The notes: a model not told the origin generated them from the letters alone. Positions 1 to 7,727 are shown, counted from the stretch's first letter. The stretch is DNA of 45,449 bases from Deltaproteobacteria bacterium (GCA_019307945.1 JAFDIS010000019.1:1-45449); one strand, 5' to 3'. Translations and numbers: made by a program.

Positions 1-602
1 ACCCCTTCGTAGAAATCGGGGTAGAGCCTCTTGGCACAGTCGGGGCAGATGGTGTGGCTGAAGGCCGTCCCGGAACGCTTGCTGATATAGTCTTCTATCT
101 CCGTCCACATCCCCGTGTCCTCACGCACACGCTTGCAGCTTGCGCAGATGGGCAGAAACGTGCCTATTGCGTTGAGGAATGTTTTTTCTATGGTTCGAAC
201 CCGGCGGCTGAGAGCCCGCATTAGTTCCAGGGCGAGGTCGGGGTATTTCTTGATTTCCTCCCGCAGGTTCAGCCGGTCGATGGAAATGACTTCCGCAGGT
301 TCGGATGCTACGACACTGGCCGACCGGAGCAGGTCGTCGACGAGCGCCATTTCACCGAAATAGGCGGGGGGATGCAACGTCCCCAGGACATGCCGGGTTT
401 TTTCCCCGAAGTTCTTGATGATTTCTACCGATCCCGTCACGAGAACGAACAAGCGGTGGTCCCGCTCGCCCTCGTAAATGATTACCTCGCCGCGTTTGTA
501 GTTTTGGTGAACGGCCCGGTCCGCCAACCTCTGGATATCATCCTGGTTCATACAGGAAAAGAGGGGAACCGCACTCAGGATTTCTACGTCGCGTCTCGTC
601 AT
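1..602 (-). CDS. Cyclic nucleotide-binding domain protein with Cys-rich tail (partial, 3' end outside window)
   Basis: The gene starts at ATG 602 (weak AAGGA site just upstream) and runs off the left edge, giving about 200 visible residues. Residues ~10-130 form a Crp-type cyclic nucleotide-binding fold, with GEVIIYEGERD early and a PPAYFGEMALVDD phosphate-binding-cassette-like stretch. No helix-turn-helix follows. Instead there is a tail with ICASCK, a W-x-x-I-E-x-Y-I core, SHTICPDC and LYPDFY. I know this CxxC...CPxC tail mainly from the ends of PAS, GGDEF and receiver proteins of deltaproteobacteria. It may bind a metal or act as a signalling adaptor; the function is unknown. Domain identification is firm; the bound nucleotide cannot be predicted. 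Confidence 0.85.
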   Translation of the reverse strand, partial: MTRRDVEILSAVPLFSCMNQDDIQRLADRAVHQNYKRGEVIIYEGERDHRLFVLVTGSVEIIKNFGEKTRHVLGTLHPPAYFGEMALVDDLLRSASVVASEPAEVISIDRLNLREEIKKYPDLALELMRALSRRVRTIEKTFLNAIGTFLPICASCKRVREDTGMWTEIEDYISKRSGTAFSHTICPDCAKRLYPDFYEG

Positions 603-730
603 TTTCCTTGCCTTGGGTGCCGGGCTCAAGAGAAGCATTCACCGGGAGGCCCTGAGAAAACGCCCATTTGCCGCGTTATCCTCATTCCGCTTCACTGAGG
701 CGCACTTTCATGTACGCCTCAGTCCTCTGG

Positions 731-913
731 GTTTCTTCGCCCCAGCTTCGCCCGGGGCTCAGTCCCCACCCCCAGGGGGGGCGGGTCCCCGGTTTCTTCG
801 CCCCAGCTTCGCCCGGGGCTCAGTCCCCACCCCCAGGGGGGGCGGGTCCCCGGTTTCTTCGCCATCGCTTCGCCCGGGGCTCAGTCCCCACCCCCAAGGG
901 GGGCGGGTCCCGG
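731..913. repeat. Three tandem 61-bp GC-rich repeats
   Basis: Copies begin at 731, 792 and 853. Copies 1 and 2 are essentially identical; copy 3 carries a few changes around GCCATCGC and in the C/G tracts. Each unit has TTCGCCCGGGGC, then a C-run followed by a G-run (CCCCCAGGGGGG) and CGGGTCCC, so each copy could fold into strong hairpins on either strand. The open frames across the array are by-products of the repetition. It lies in the 630-bp non-coding space between divergently transcribed genes. No gene, direct-repeat spacer pattern or transposon end is associated with it. Confidence 0.9.
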
Positions 914-997
914 CCTTCTTGAAGGGCATACCATATCTTGTCGGTCTATCGATCATTCGGCACAATACGGCTTTTCTTGAGAAAAAATAAAAATAAA

Positions 998-1025
998 TTG
1001 ACATATCCTGAGACAAGAGTATAAT
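998..1025 (+). promoter_or_regulatory. Consensus sigma70 promoter of the PilZ-like gene
   Basis: A TTGACA box at 998-1003 and a TATAAT box at 1020-1025 are separated by 16 bp. Both boxes match the consensus at all six positions, and an A/T-rich stretch lies just upstream (979-997). The expected start near 1032 would give a leader of about 200 nt before the ATG at 1233. Confidence 0.8.
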
Positions 1026-1201
1026 CGCTACCGATTTAGAGTCCCCCGACCCATATCATCGAAAAAAGCGGCAAAGGCAAAGGGCAAGAAAGCATTTCAG
1101 ACGCGATTCGGCAACGGGCTTCAAGGGGAGAGTATCCGCACCAGCAGCCTCGTGAACCAACCGAACTCAAGGGCGACCAGCCCGGGACCCGCACCTTGCG
1201 G

Positions 1202-1227
1202 CGGGCGTGGTAGACCGCCCGGGGAGG
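1202..1227 (+). promoter_or_regulatory. Hairpin abutting the ribosome-binding site of the PilZ-like gene
   Basis: CGGGCG (1202-1207) pairs perfectly with CGCCCG (1216-1221) across an 8-nt loop, and the GGGGAGG Shine-Dalgarno (1222-1227) follows immediately. The stem could stack on or modulate the ribosome-binding site. Any regulatory role is inferred. Confidence 0.4.
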
Positions 1228-1232
1228 TACGC

Positions 1233-1583
1233 ATGAAGGGAACGCAGTCTGGGCTTTCGGAAAGCAGTGCGGCGTCCCAGGTGTCGACACGTCCGAAAAG
1301 GTACCACAGCGCCGAACTTGTCGTCGACGGTCTGGCCAACGCCTACCAGTTCAAGATCTGGTGCCTGGATGCCGCGCCCATGTGTTTCCTCGTACGGGAG
1401 GACTCGGAGATCCTCCAGCGGATCCGGGAAGGGGACATCCTGCCAGTCAAGTACTACTCTCACGAATCCCCCTATCCTTCGGATTTCATTAGTACGGAGA
1501 TCCGGAACATCACCCGCACCGACCAGGGTCCGTTCCGGGGGCATTACATGGTCGGAATCAGGATTCTCGAAGGGGACAGGTGA
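1233..1583 (+). CDS. PilZ-like small protein, function unknown
   Basis: 116 residues. The ATG at 1233 is chosen because GGGGAGG lies 5 nt upstream; the frame is open back to a GTG at 1152, but that extension is low-complexity and overlaps the hairpin. After a Ser/Thr-rich N-terminus of ~30 residues comes a compact domain (YHSAELVVDGLANAYQF, then IREGDILPVKYYS, ending GHYMVGIRILE). This looks like the beta-barrel part of PilZ-type proteins common in deltaproteobacteria. The canonical RxxxR c-di-GMP motif is not clear, so ligand binding is uncertain. The gene stands alone behind a strong promoter and converges on a tiny winged-helix gene only 4 bp away. Confidence 0.65.
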   Translation: MKGTQSGLSESSAASQVSTRPKRYHSAELVVDGLANAYQFKIWCLDAAPMCFLVREDSEILQRIREGDILPVKYYSHESPYPSDFISTEIRNITRTDQGPFRGHYMVGIRILEGDR

Positions 1584-1587
1584 CCGG

Positions 1588-1764
1588 TCAATCCCCGGAG
1601 GGGGAATAATAGCACCGTTTGGGAGAAATGATTTTCCCGGCCTTTTTCAGCTTCTGAATAGCGGCCGAGACCTCTTTGCTCTCAGCCCCGATCATTTTTG
1701 CAACGTCACCCGGCCGTACCGGTTTCCCGGCCTTTTTCATGGCCTCCAAGACCTTTTTCTCCAT
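1588..1764 (-). CDS. Small winged-helix domain protein
   Basis: 58 residues from ATG 1764, with TAAGGAGG about 7 nt upstream. The whole protein is one helix-turn-helix unit: MEKKVLEAMKKAGKPVRPGD, then VAKMIG, then KEVSAAIQKLKKAGKI and a short wing ending KRCYYSPSGD. Such stand-alone mini winged helices occur in deltaproteobacteria; targets are unknown. The reading frame extends upstream to 2307, but that extension antiparallels the M24 remnant and has no coding character. DNA binding is inferred from the fold only. Confidence 0.75.
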   Translation of the reverse strand: MEKKVLEAMKKAGKPVRPGDVAKMIGAESKEVSAAIQKLKKAGKIISPKRCYYSPSGD

Positions 1765-2094
1765 CGCTTGCCTCCTTAGATTTGGAGTCGTTCTCATTTT
1801 CGACGGCAAGCCGCAGGAAGCGTCACAACATATATCATGCTGGGGGCCTCCTTGTCCAGGAACTCGGGACGCTTTGTCCCGCGTTTTGAGGATCGAAGAG
1901 TAAGGGTTCGGAAATGGGCCGAAGGTTCTAACACCCTCCGCACATGCGGTGTTGACAAGTCGGAAACAGGCCGATTTTTCGCGGGTTGACCGAAGAGGCT
2001 TTCCTAGAAAAACTGTTGAACGCAATATATGGTGGGATTTGGAACACAACCAAAGAATCGCTGGCCTCAACCCGAAAATGAAAGGGGATAAAAC

Positions 2095-2268
2095 ATGGAA
2101 CATCTCATCGAAGCCATAACGGCCCGGCCTTCTAGGGACGAACTGCAACTGCGCATGAGCAAGGTCCGATCCTTGATGGAACGAGAAGGCCTGGAGTATT
2201 ATGTGGCGGCCCACACGGACAACGTTTACTACCTCACCTATTGCACCCGGCCTCCTGCTGTTTACTGA
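2095..2268 (+). pseudogene. N-terminal remnant of an M24 (Xaa-Pro aminopeptidase/creatinase-like) peptidase
   Basis: ATG 2095 with GGGGATAAA upstream opens a 57-codon frame. It begins MEHLIEAITA, continues with RMSKVRSLMEREGLEYYV, then HTDNVYYLTY, and stops at TGA 2268. This matches the start of the creatinase-type N-terminal domain of M24 peptidases (the self-recognition helix followed by xNVYYLT), which normally continues for 350 or more residues. The rest of the gene is absent: a metallo-beta-lactamase gene starts 25 bp later. It is read as a truncated gene, probably left by a deletion that joined it to the next gene. Expression as a mini-protein cannot be excluded. Confidence 0.6.
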
Positions 2269-2293
2269 CCTCGAACCAAGATCAAGCAAGGGA

Positions 2294-2947
2294 ATGTCAT
2301 TGGACAAAGTCCTGGTAACACAGATGCTGGTGGGTCCGGACCGGGTATTTTCTTATCTCGTGTCATGTCCTGCTTCGCGGGCGGCGGTGCTGATCGACCC
2401 GGGCGGGGATCCGGAGAAGATCCTGGATGCGGTGTCCCTGAAACGACTGGACGTCCGGTACATCCTTTGCACCCACGGTCACGCGGACCACCTATACGCC
2501 GCGGCCGCCCTGCGGGAAGAGCTGGGGGCCATGGTGTGCATGCATGAGGCGGACGCCGCCTTTTTCGGAAAAGAGGGTTCCGGGGGCGCCGGCAGCCCTT
2601 TCCCCCACATTGATGTGCGGCTGAAGGAAGGCCTGATCCTTTCTTTCGGACGGCGGGACGCGCTTGTGATCCATACCCCCGGTCATACGCCCGGATCCGT
2701 CTGTTTTCTGGTGGGAAGGCACCTGTTCACCGGGGACACCCTCTTCGTGGGCGCTGCCGGACGTACCGACCTTGCCGGGGGATCCCTGGATGAACTGCTT
2801 GATTCCATCCGAGAAAAATTGCTACCCCTCTCCGACGACACCATCGTCTGGCCGGGCCACAACTATGGAGAAACCCCCGTTTCCACTCTGGCCCGCGAAA
2901 GACGTGAAAACATCTACATAACGGATTTTCTCATGGAAGATGAATGA
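2294..2947 (+). CDS. MBL-fold (glyoxalase II-like) hydrolase
   Basis: 217 residues from ATG 2294, with AAGGG just upstream. The open frame extends back to 2201 but there overlaps the M24 remnant. The metal site is complete: THGHADH at ~59-65, a later GHTPGS histidine, FTGDTLF for the bridging Asp, and WPGHNYG near the C-terminus. This arrangement and length are typical of glyoxalase II/persulfide dioxygenase-type zinc or iron hydrolases acting on thioesters in the cytoplasm. Substrate preference cannot be read from sequence. The gene appears monocistronic and is followed by a terminator-like hairpin. Confidence 0.85.
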   Translation: MSLDKVLVTQMLVGPDRVFSYLVSCPASRAAVLIDPGGDPEKILDAVSLKRLDVRYILCTHGHADHLYAAAALREELGAMVCMHEADAAFFGKEGSGGAGSPFPHIDVRLKEGLILSFGRRDALVIHTPGHTPGSVCFLVGRHLFTGDTLFVGAAGRTDLAGGSLDELLDSIREKLLPLSDDTIVWPGHNYGETPVSTLARERRENIYITDFLMEDE

Positions 2948-2992
2948 ATCCGCGAAAGTCAGAGCGGATTTTTTGATTGACAAGTCAATCAA
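2947..2992. terminator. Double hairpin, probable bidirectional terminator
   Basis: AATCCGC (2947-2953) pairs with GCGGATT (2964-2970) and is followed by a T6 tract, a classic rho-independent terminator for the MBL gene. It merges with a second perfect inverted repeat, TTGATTGAC (2973-2981) with GTCAATCAA (2984-2992), followed by A-rich DNA that would supply the U-tract on the opposite strand. Confidence 0.7.
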
Positions 2993-3134
2993 AAAATGGG
3001 AAGTGTCCACCGCAGGCAAGCCTTGTTCTACTGGTTCGCAGGTCTGTGTGCCCGGAAATCCGAGCGGACGGAGGAAAGAATTGGAGCAAAGGCTTTCGCG
3101 GCAGACCCCCTTGCTTGTAAGAGGTTGATGGAAA

Positions 3135-4118
3135 ATGGCAAAGAAGTTCAAGACGAAGATTACCGAGATGCTGGATATCGAGCACCCCATCTTATGCGGC
3201 GGCATGCAGTGGCTCAGCAGAGCGGAGTTTGTGGCCGAGGTCTGTAATGCCGGTGCACTGGGTTTTATCACTGCGGAGACGTTTCCTACGGCGGAGGACC
3301 TGCGCGAGGAATTGCGGAAGATGAAAACATTGACGGACCGGCCCTTCGGCGTGAATATCTCCATGATCCCCGAGATGGGCAATATACCCGAAAGGACCAT
3401 GAAATTCGTGGACGTGGTGTGTGATGAGGGGGTCAGTGTCGTGGAGACGGCAGGGAGAAGCCCGGCTCCCCTCGTGCCCCGCTTGAAGGAGGGGGGCGTC
3501 AAGATCATCCACAAGATGACCTCGGTGCGTCATGCCCTTAGCGCGCAGAAGGCCGGAGTGGACGCCGTCGCGCTTCTGGGTTTCGGCTCCGGCGGGCATA
3601 TAGGGCTGGAAAACGTGGCCTCCTTTATTTCCCTCCCCCTGGCCGTCAGACAGTTGGATATTCCCGTGGTGGCCGCGGGCGCTGTGGCGGACGGCCGGGG
3701 TTTTTTAGGAGCGCTCGCCATGGGGGCCGAAGGCGTGCTCATGGGCACCCGCTTCCTGGCCACGGATGAATGCCCTCTCGGCGATGAAATAAAAAGGGTA
3801 TACGTGGAAACCCCGGAAACGAACACGACCCTGATCATGTCCTCCATTCTTAATCCCCTGCGTTGTGTCAAGAACGCGCTGACGGATGATGTCCAGGCCC
3901 TGGAAGCCCGGGGGGCGTCGCTGGAGCAGATCATCGACGCGGTCCGCGGGGGCAGGAAGAGCACAGGCTACGAGGGCGTGGAACCGAAAAAGGCCCTGCT
4001 TCCCTGTGGGCAGTCCATCGGGCTGATCGAGGGGATCAAGCCGGTGAAGCAGGTGATCGAGGACATCCTGGCGGAGGCCGAAGCCCTGCTCGGGCGGTTG
4101 AACGCCATGGCAGTGTGA
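3135..4118 (+). CDS. NAD(P)H-dependent flavin oxidoreductase (nitronate monooxygenase / FabK-like)
   Basis: 327 residues, the usual length of the family. It is an FMN-binding TIM barrel. CGGMQWLSRAEF at the N-terminus, GSGGHIGLE with the family histidine in the middle, VAAGAVADGRG for phosphate binding, and AEGVLMGTRFLATDEC near residue 215 are all diagnostic. Members either oxidise nitronates or reduce enoyl-ACP (FabK), and many in anaerobes act on unknown substrates. The crotonase gene begins 29 bp downstream, so the pair is probably one transcript. The pairing hints at acyl-CoA or acyl-ACP chemistry, but that is inference. Confidence 0.85.
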   Translation: MAKKFKTKITEMLDIEHPILCGGMQWLSRAEFVAEVCNAGALGFITAETFPTAEDLREELRKMKTLTDRPFGVNISMIPEMGNIPERTMKFVDVVCDEGVSVVETAGRSPAPLVPRLKEGGVKIIHKMTSVRHALSAQKAGVDAVALLGFGSGGHIGLENVASFISLPLAVRQLDIPVVAAGAVADGRGFLGALAMGAEGVLMGTRFLATDECPLGDEIKRVYVETPETNTTLIMSSILNPLRCVKNALTDDVQALEARGASLEQIIDAVRGGRKSTGYEGVEPKKALLPCGQSIGLIEGIKPVKQVIEDILAEAEALLGRLNAMAV

Positions 4119-4147
4119 CTGGGCGGGAGAAACAGAGGAGGAACAGG

Positions 4148-4957
4148 ATGACGGAACGTGTCACAATCCGGATGAGCGATGGTGTTGCCGATGTGCGAAT
4201 GAATCGGCCGGAAAAACTCAATGCATTGGACCCTGAGATGTTCCGCGCCTTGGTGGAGGCGGGAAAGGCGCTTTCGGAGGATGCAGCCCTCCGTGCCGTG
4301 GTGCTCTCGGGCGAGGGAAGGGCTTTCTGCGCGGGCCTGGACTTTCAGAGCTTTCAAGCGTTGGCGGACACCCAAAAGCAAGGCTCTGCGGGAGACTTGT
4401 TTCACAGGACACCTGACAGCCCGGCCAACAATGCGCAGCTTCCGGCTTACATCTGGACCACTCTCCCGGTGCCTGTCATCGCCGCGGTGCACGGCGTGGC
4501 CTTTGGAGGAGGCCTTCAGATAGCCATGGGAGCGGATATCCGTTTCATCGCGCCCGATGCCCGGATGTCCGTCATGGAGATCAAGTGGGGCCTGGTCCCC
4601 GACATGAGCGGGACCCAGACCATGAGACATCTCCTTCCCCTGGACGTCCTCAAGGAATTGACCTTTACCGGCCGGATCGTCTCCGGTGTGGAGGCAAAAG
4701 AGCTGGGGCTCGCCACACACGTGAGCGAAACGCCCCGGGAGTCGGCCATGGAACTGGCGCGCGAGATCGCTTCCAAGTCACCCGACGCTATTCGCGCGAG
4801 TAAGAGACTCCTGAACGAGGCGGTGCTCAAAAGTGTGGAAGAAGGACTGAGACTCGAGGAGGCGCTTCAAAAGACTCTCATCGGAAAGCCCAACCAGGTG
4901 GAAGCCGTGATGGCCAACCTGGAAAAGCGCGCCCCCGCCTTCAAAGATCCTCAGTAG
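4148..4957 (+). CDS. Enoyl-CoA hydratase/isomerase (crotonase) family protein
   Basis: 269 residues from ATG 4148, preceded by GAGGAGGAACAGG; the upstream ATG at 4115 overlaps the previous stop and lacks a site. Oxyanion-hole elements GRAFCAGLDF (~60) and HGVAFGGGLQ (~115) are present. A candidate catalytic Glu sits in MEIKWGLVPDMSG and another in KELTFTG. The fold acts on acyl-CoA thioesters in the cytoplasm, as hydratase or isomerase. The C-terminal half carries the usual family helix ending in EALQKTLIGKPN. It is co-oriented with the flavoprotein gene upstream. The exact reaction is not determinable. Confidence 0.87.
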   Translation: MTERVTIRMSDGVADVRMNRPEKLNALDPEMFRALVEAGKALSEDAALRAVVLSGEGRAFCAGLDFQSFQALADTQKQGSAGDLFHRTPDSPANNAQLPAYIWTTLPVPVIAAVHGVAFGGGLQIAMGADIRFIAPDARMSVMEIKWGLVPDMSGTQTMRHLLPLDVLKELTFTGRIVSGVEAKELGLATHVSETPRESAMELAREIASKSPDAIRASKRLLNEAVLKSVEEGLRLEEALQKTLIGKPNQVEAVMANLEKRAPAFKDPQ

Positions 4958-5047
4958 ACCCCCTGATAGACCGTCAGATTTCCTCCCTCCCCGGGGGTCG
5001 CGGGGCACGCCGCCATGCTCCAGCGCCTGGGGGATCTTCGTCCCTCG

Positions 5048-5530
5048 TCACTCGCTGATCAGTTTTTCGATTTCCGGGTGGGTCTTCAAGGTCTTGAGAA
5101 ACTGGTTCGTTCTTCGTTCCAGGCGGTGTTTCAGCACCGTGGCCATGAACTCCATGAAGCGGTGTCCCAGCACGTGGTCCTGCTCCATGACCTCCAGGAG
5201 TTTTTCCCCGGGCATTGTGATCACCTCACAGGGCTCCACGCACACTGCAAAGGAGGTGTGCTTCGACCCAGGCAGCAGGGCCGACCAGCCGAAGGAATAT
5301 CCGGGTTTGATGGACCCCAGGGAGATGTTGATGGCTTCGGACACCTCCACCTCCAGCAGGACTTTGCCCTTCAGGAGCATATAGAAATATTCCGCCCTCT
5401 GTCCTTCCGAGTAGATGACGGCACGGTCACCAAAGATCTGGAGCTGGGTAAAGGGCAGCAGCCTTCCCAAGTGAGTCTCATCCATGTCGGCGAATGCGCT
5501 TATCTTTCTCAGGTCATCAAAGGAGACCAT
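5048..5530 (-). CDS. Stand-alone cyclic nucleotide-binding domain protein
   Basis: 160 residues from ATG 5530, with GGAGGTATAGAGG upstream. A single Crp-type beta-roll spans residues ~5-120 (GDRAVIYSEGQRAEYFYMLL, KPGYSFGWSALLPGS, CEVITMPGEKLLEV). It is followed by a helical tail and no DNA-binding domain. It is the last gene of the leftward run containing the antiporter cluster, 111 bp beyond the final large subunit, and may be cotranscribed. A sensor or adaptor role is likely. The ligand (cAMP, c-di-GMP or none) is not predictable. Confidence 0.82.
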   Translation of the reverse strand: MVSFDDLRKISAFADMDETHLGRLLPFTQLQIFGDRAVIYSEGQRAEYFYMLLKGKVLLEVEVSEAINISLGSIKPGYSFGWSALLPGSKHTSFAVCVEPCEVITMPGEKLLEVMEQDHVLGHRFMEFMATVLKHRLERRTNQFLKTLKTHPEIEKLISE

Positions 5531-5641
5531 CCTCTATACCTCCGGTCAGTGGTCTGGACCCCCCGCCTGCTGGCGGTTCGCGGTAGTGGTTAGGGCATCA
5601 CAGGCCCATGCCGCGTATGACGATGGGGACGCATTGGGGCG

Positions 5642-7417
5642 CTATCGGCTCAGAAGAAACAGAAGCATGATGAACACCGCGGCCATGGCCGCGCCCAGTC
5701 CCACCGGCAGCGTTCCCTTTCGGACATTCTCGTAGACCTTTCTTTTCCTTACCTCCAGTCGAGTACCGCTTACCCCTACAAGGGCCCAGAGGCTTGCCAG
5801 GGCATAGACGGAAAGCCGGGCCACCGCGTCCTGGGAAAAACGCCCCAGGGCCCTCGCAAAACCCACGGCAAGGTAGCGGTCGCATACACTGTTGAGGCCG
5901 TTGAATGTCCTGTCCATGACGAACAGGAAGAGGCGACCGCCTTTCCGGTAAAACCAGTCCGCGTCCAGGTTCACACAACGCATCTCCGCGGGGTAGATCC
6001 CGGAAAGGAGCAGCAGGGTAAATGCCAGGGCTGAAAAGAAGAGGAGCTGGGTCTGGCTCACCACGTGTGCAGCCGTGTAAGGCACGTACTCCACGGGATA
6101 GGGCAGAAGGCCGTAAAGATAACCGGGAAAGGAGCCTATGAAGATGCACAGCGCGGCCGTCAGTCCCATGGCCGTCAGCATGTGGGTGGGTGCCTCCCTG
6201 GGCCTGAGCCCCGAATCGTGGGAAAAGAAAGCAAAGTAGGGGATCTTGATCCCTGCGTGATGGAAAACGCCGGCCGAGGCGAAAAGGAGCATGAACCAGA
6301 CGATCCTCATATGCCCCTCTGCAGCGGCTTCCATGACCATGGACTTGCTCACGAAGCCGCTGAAGAGGGGAAAGGCCGAAATGGAGGCAGCCCCCACCAT
6401 GCAGAAGATACAGGTCAGAGGCATGGTGCGATAGAGACCCCCGAGGTCTGTCCCGTTGATCTTTCCGGTGCGATACATCACCGCTCCCATTGCCATGAAC
6501 AACAGGGCCTTGAAGAGGATATCGTTGAATGCGTGTGCCACCGCCCCGTTGATGGCAAGGTGTGTGCCGATCCCGATCCCGCAGACCATGAATCCCACCT
6601 GGTTGATCAGGCTGTACGCCAGGACCCGCCGGAGGTCGTTTTCGATAACGGCATAGAAGATCGGAAAGCAGGTCATTGCCGCGCCGATCCAGATCAGAGC
6701 GCCTGTCCCGGGAAAGGCCCGCGCCAGGGCGTAGACCGCGGCCTTTGTGGTAAAGGCGCTCAGAAAAATGGTTCCGGTTATGGTGGCCTCGGGGTATGCG
6801 TCCGTGAGCCAGGGATGAAGCACGGGCCAGGCGCAGTTGAGTCCGAAGCCCAGAAAAATGAGATAGCTCCCGGGTCCTCCGAGTCCGATGAAGTCGAAGG
6901 AGATGGAACCGGTCTGGTTCACGTGAAGCACGATCCCGGCTAGGAGACAGAGGCCGCCCGCGGAGTGAACGAGGAGATAGCGAAAGCCCGCCCCGGCGGC
7001 GGCCCGGGTACGCCTGGTCCAGATCAGGAAAATGGAGGCCACCGTGAGCATTTCCCAGAACACGAAGAAAGTGAAAAGATCCCCGGAAAAGACCACCCCC
7101 ACGGCGCTGCCCGCATACACCAAGCCCGCTACGTGCTGCAGATCGTCTTCCACGTGAAGGGCGTAGATGATGGCGATGAAGGAGATGAGATGGAAGATGT
7201 ACCCGAAAATGAGACTGAGCCCGTCCACTCTAGCAAGCACGAGTTCATAGTCCAGGAACGGCAGGGTCCAGTGAACGCCCTTGGAAAAGGAGACCAGGTT
7301 GATAAAACTGATCACCGGAAGCGCCAGCAGGTAGGCGCGCTTCAAGTTCCCCTTGAAAAAGGGGACCAGCAGGGCGCCTGCAACGAAAACCAATGCCGGG
7401 GGAACGGGGTCAATCAT
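5642..7417 (-). CDS. Antiporter-like membrane subunit 3 (MrpD/NuoL family, long form)
   Basis: 591 residues with about 14-16 membrane helices, in the Complex I/Mrp proton-conducting family. The conserved helix-5 Glu is seen in FFVFWEMLTVASIF. At the usual helix-7 Lys site the sequence reads GFGLNCAWPVLHPWL, with Asn where Lys is expected; a Lys occurs later in FTTKAAVY. The C-terminal ~130 residues extend beyond a normal MrpD and include a predicted amphipathic region and a final hydrophobic helix. It overlaps the upstream 105-residue gene by 8 nt. Role: one of three ion channels of the Mrp/Mbh-like complex in this cluster. Confidence 0.85.
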   Translation of the reverse strand: MIDPVPPALVFVAGALLVPFFKGNLKRAYLLALPVISFINLVSFSKGVHWTLPFLDYELVLARVDGLSLIFGYIFHLISFIAIIYALHVEDDLQHVAGLVYAGSAVGVVFSGDLFTFFVFWEMLTVASIFLIWTRRTRAAAGAGFRYLLVHSAGGLCLLAGIVLHVNQTGSISFDFIGLGGPGSYLIFLGFGLNCAWPVLHPWLTDAYPEATITGTIFLSAFTTKAAVYALARAFPGTGALIWIGAAMTCFPIFYAVIENDLRRVLAYSLINQVGFMVCGIGIGTHLAINGAVAHAFNDILFKALLFMAMGAVMYRTGKINGTDLGGLYRTMPLTCIFCMVGAASISAFPLFSGFVSKSMVMEAAAEGHMRIVWFMLLFASAGVFHHAGIKIPYFAFFSHDSGLRPREAPTHMLTAMGLTAALCIFIGSFPGYLYGLLPYPVEYVPYTAAHVVSQTQLLFFSALAFTLLLLSGIYPAEMRCVNLDADWFYRKGGRLFLFVMDRTFNGLNSVCDRYLAVGFARALGRFSQDAVARLSVYALASLWALVGVSGTRLEVRKRKVYENVRKGTLPVGLGAAMAAVFIMLLFLLSR

Positions 7418-7727
7418 AGTAGTCCTCGCTCCTTTTCACGAGGGGCCGCAGGATGTACTTGGCCGCCACCACCAGTGCCACGCAGGCCACGAAACCGAAA
7501 ACGGCGTAAAACTCCGGCCATTTCTCCCAACCGAAATTGGGGTGCTTGTGGACCAGGAGATCCACCAGGAGCAAGATGCCCAGGGACACGTAGAAGCAGA
7601 TCAAAAGCCTTTTAACGTTCCTTGGGTTGTCGAACAGGTAGCGCCCGTGATCATCGGCCTTGTCCGGTGCCGCGCTCACCTCTCCGCTCTCGGGCCCATG
7701 CTTATTAGATGCATTGTCGTCCTTCAT
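7410..7727 (-). CDS. Small membrane protein of the antiporter cluster
   Basis: 105 residues. A charged N-terminus of ~38 residues is followed by two hydrophobic helices (LLICFYVSLGILLLVDLLV and AVFGFVACVALVVAAKYIL). Start ATG 7727 follows GGAGGAAAGG. It overlaps the next subunit by 8 nt and sits between two large antiporter subunits, which argues for an accessory membrane subunit. I do not recognise a named family. The conserved-looking NFGWEKWPEFYAVFGF lies between the helices. Function is inferred from context only. Confidence 0.75.
   Translation of the reverse strand: MKDDNASNKHGPESGEVSAAPDKADDHGRYLFDNPRNVKRLLICFYVSLGILLLVDLLVHKHPNFGWEKWPEFYAVFGFVACVALVVAAKYILRPLVKRSEDYYD

Noticed and set aside
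192-201. tRNA T-arm-like GGTTCGAACC
   Set aside because: It lies inside the cyclic nucleotide-binding gene and no acceptor stem, anticodon arm or CCA end can be paired around it.
613-1016. Open frames over the 61-bp repeats on both strands
   Set aside because: They only reflect the repeat unit read in several frames and contain Pro/Gly/Arg-rich low-complexity sequence without start signals.
1030-1230. c-di-GMP riboswitch in the leader of the PilZ-like gene
   Set aside because: A GGCAAAGGCAAAGGGCAAG stretch is suggestive, but the conserved CACGCA...CGCAAAGCC...GGTAGC pattern of the GEMM-I class is not present.
1765-2307. Upstream extension of the small winged-helix gene to a 239-residue protein
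   Set aside because: The extension lies antisense to the M24 remnant, has no ribosome-binding site and no domain-like sequence; the ATG at 1764 has TAAGGAGG in front.
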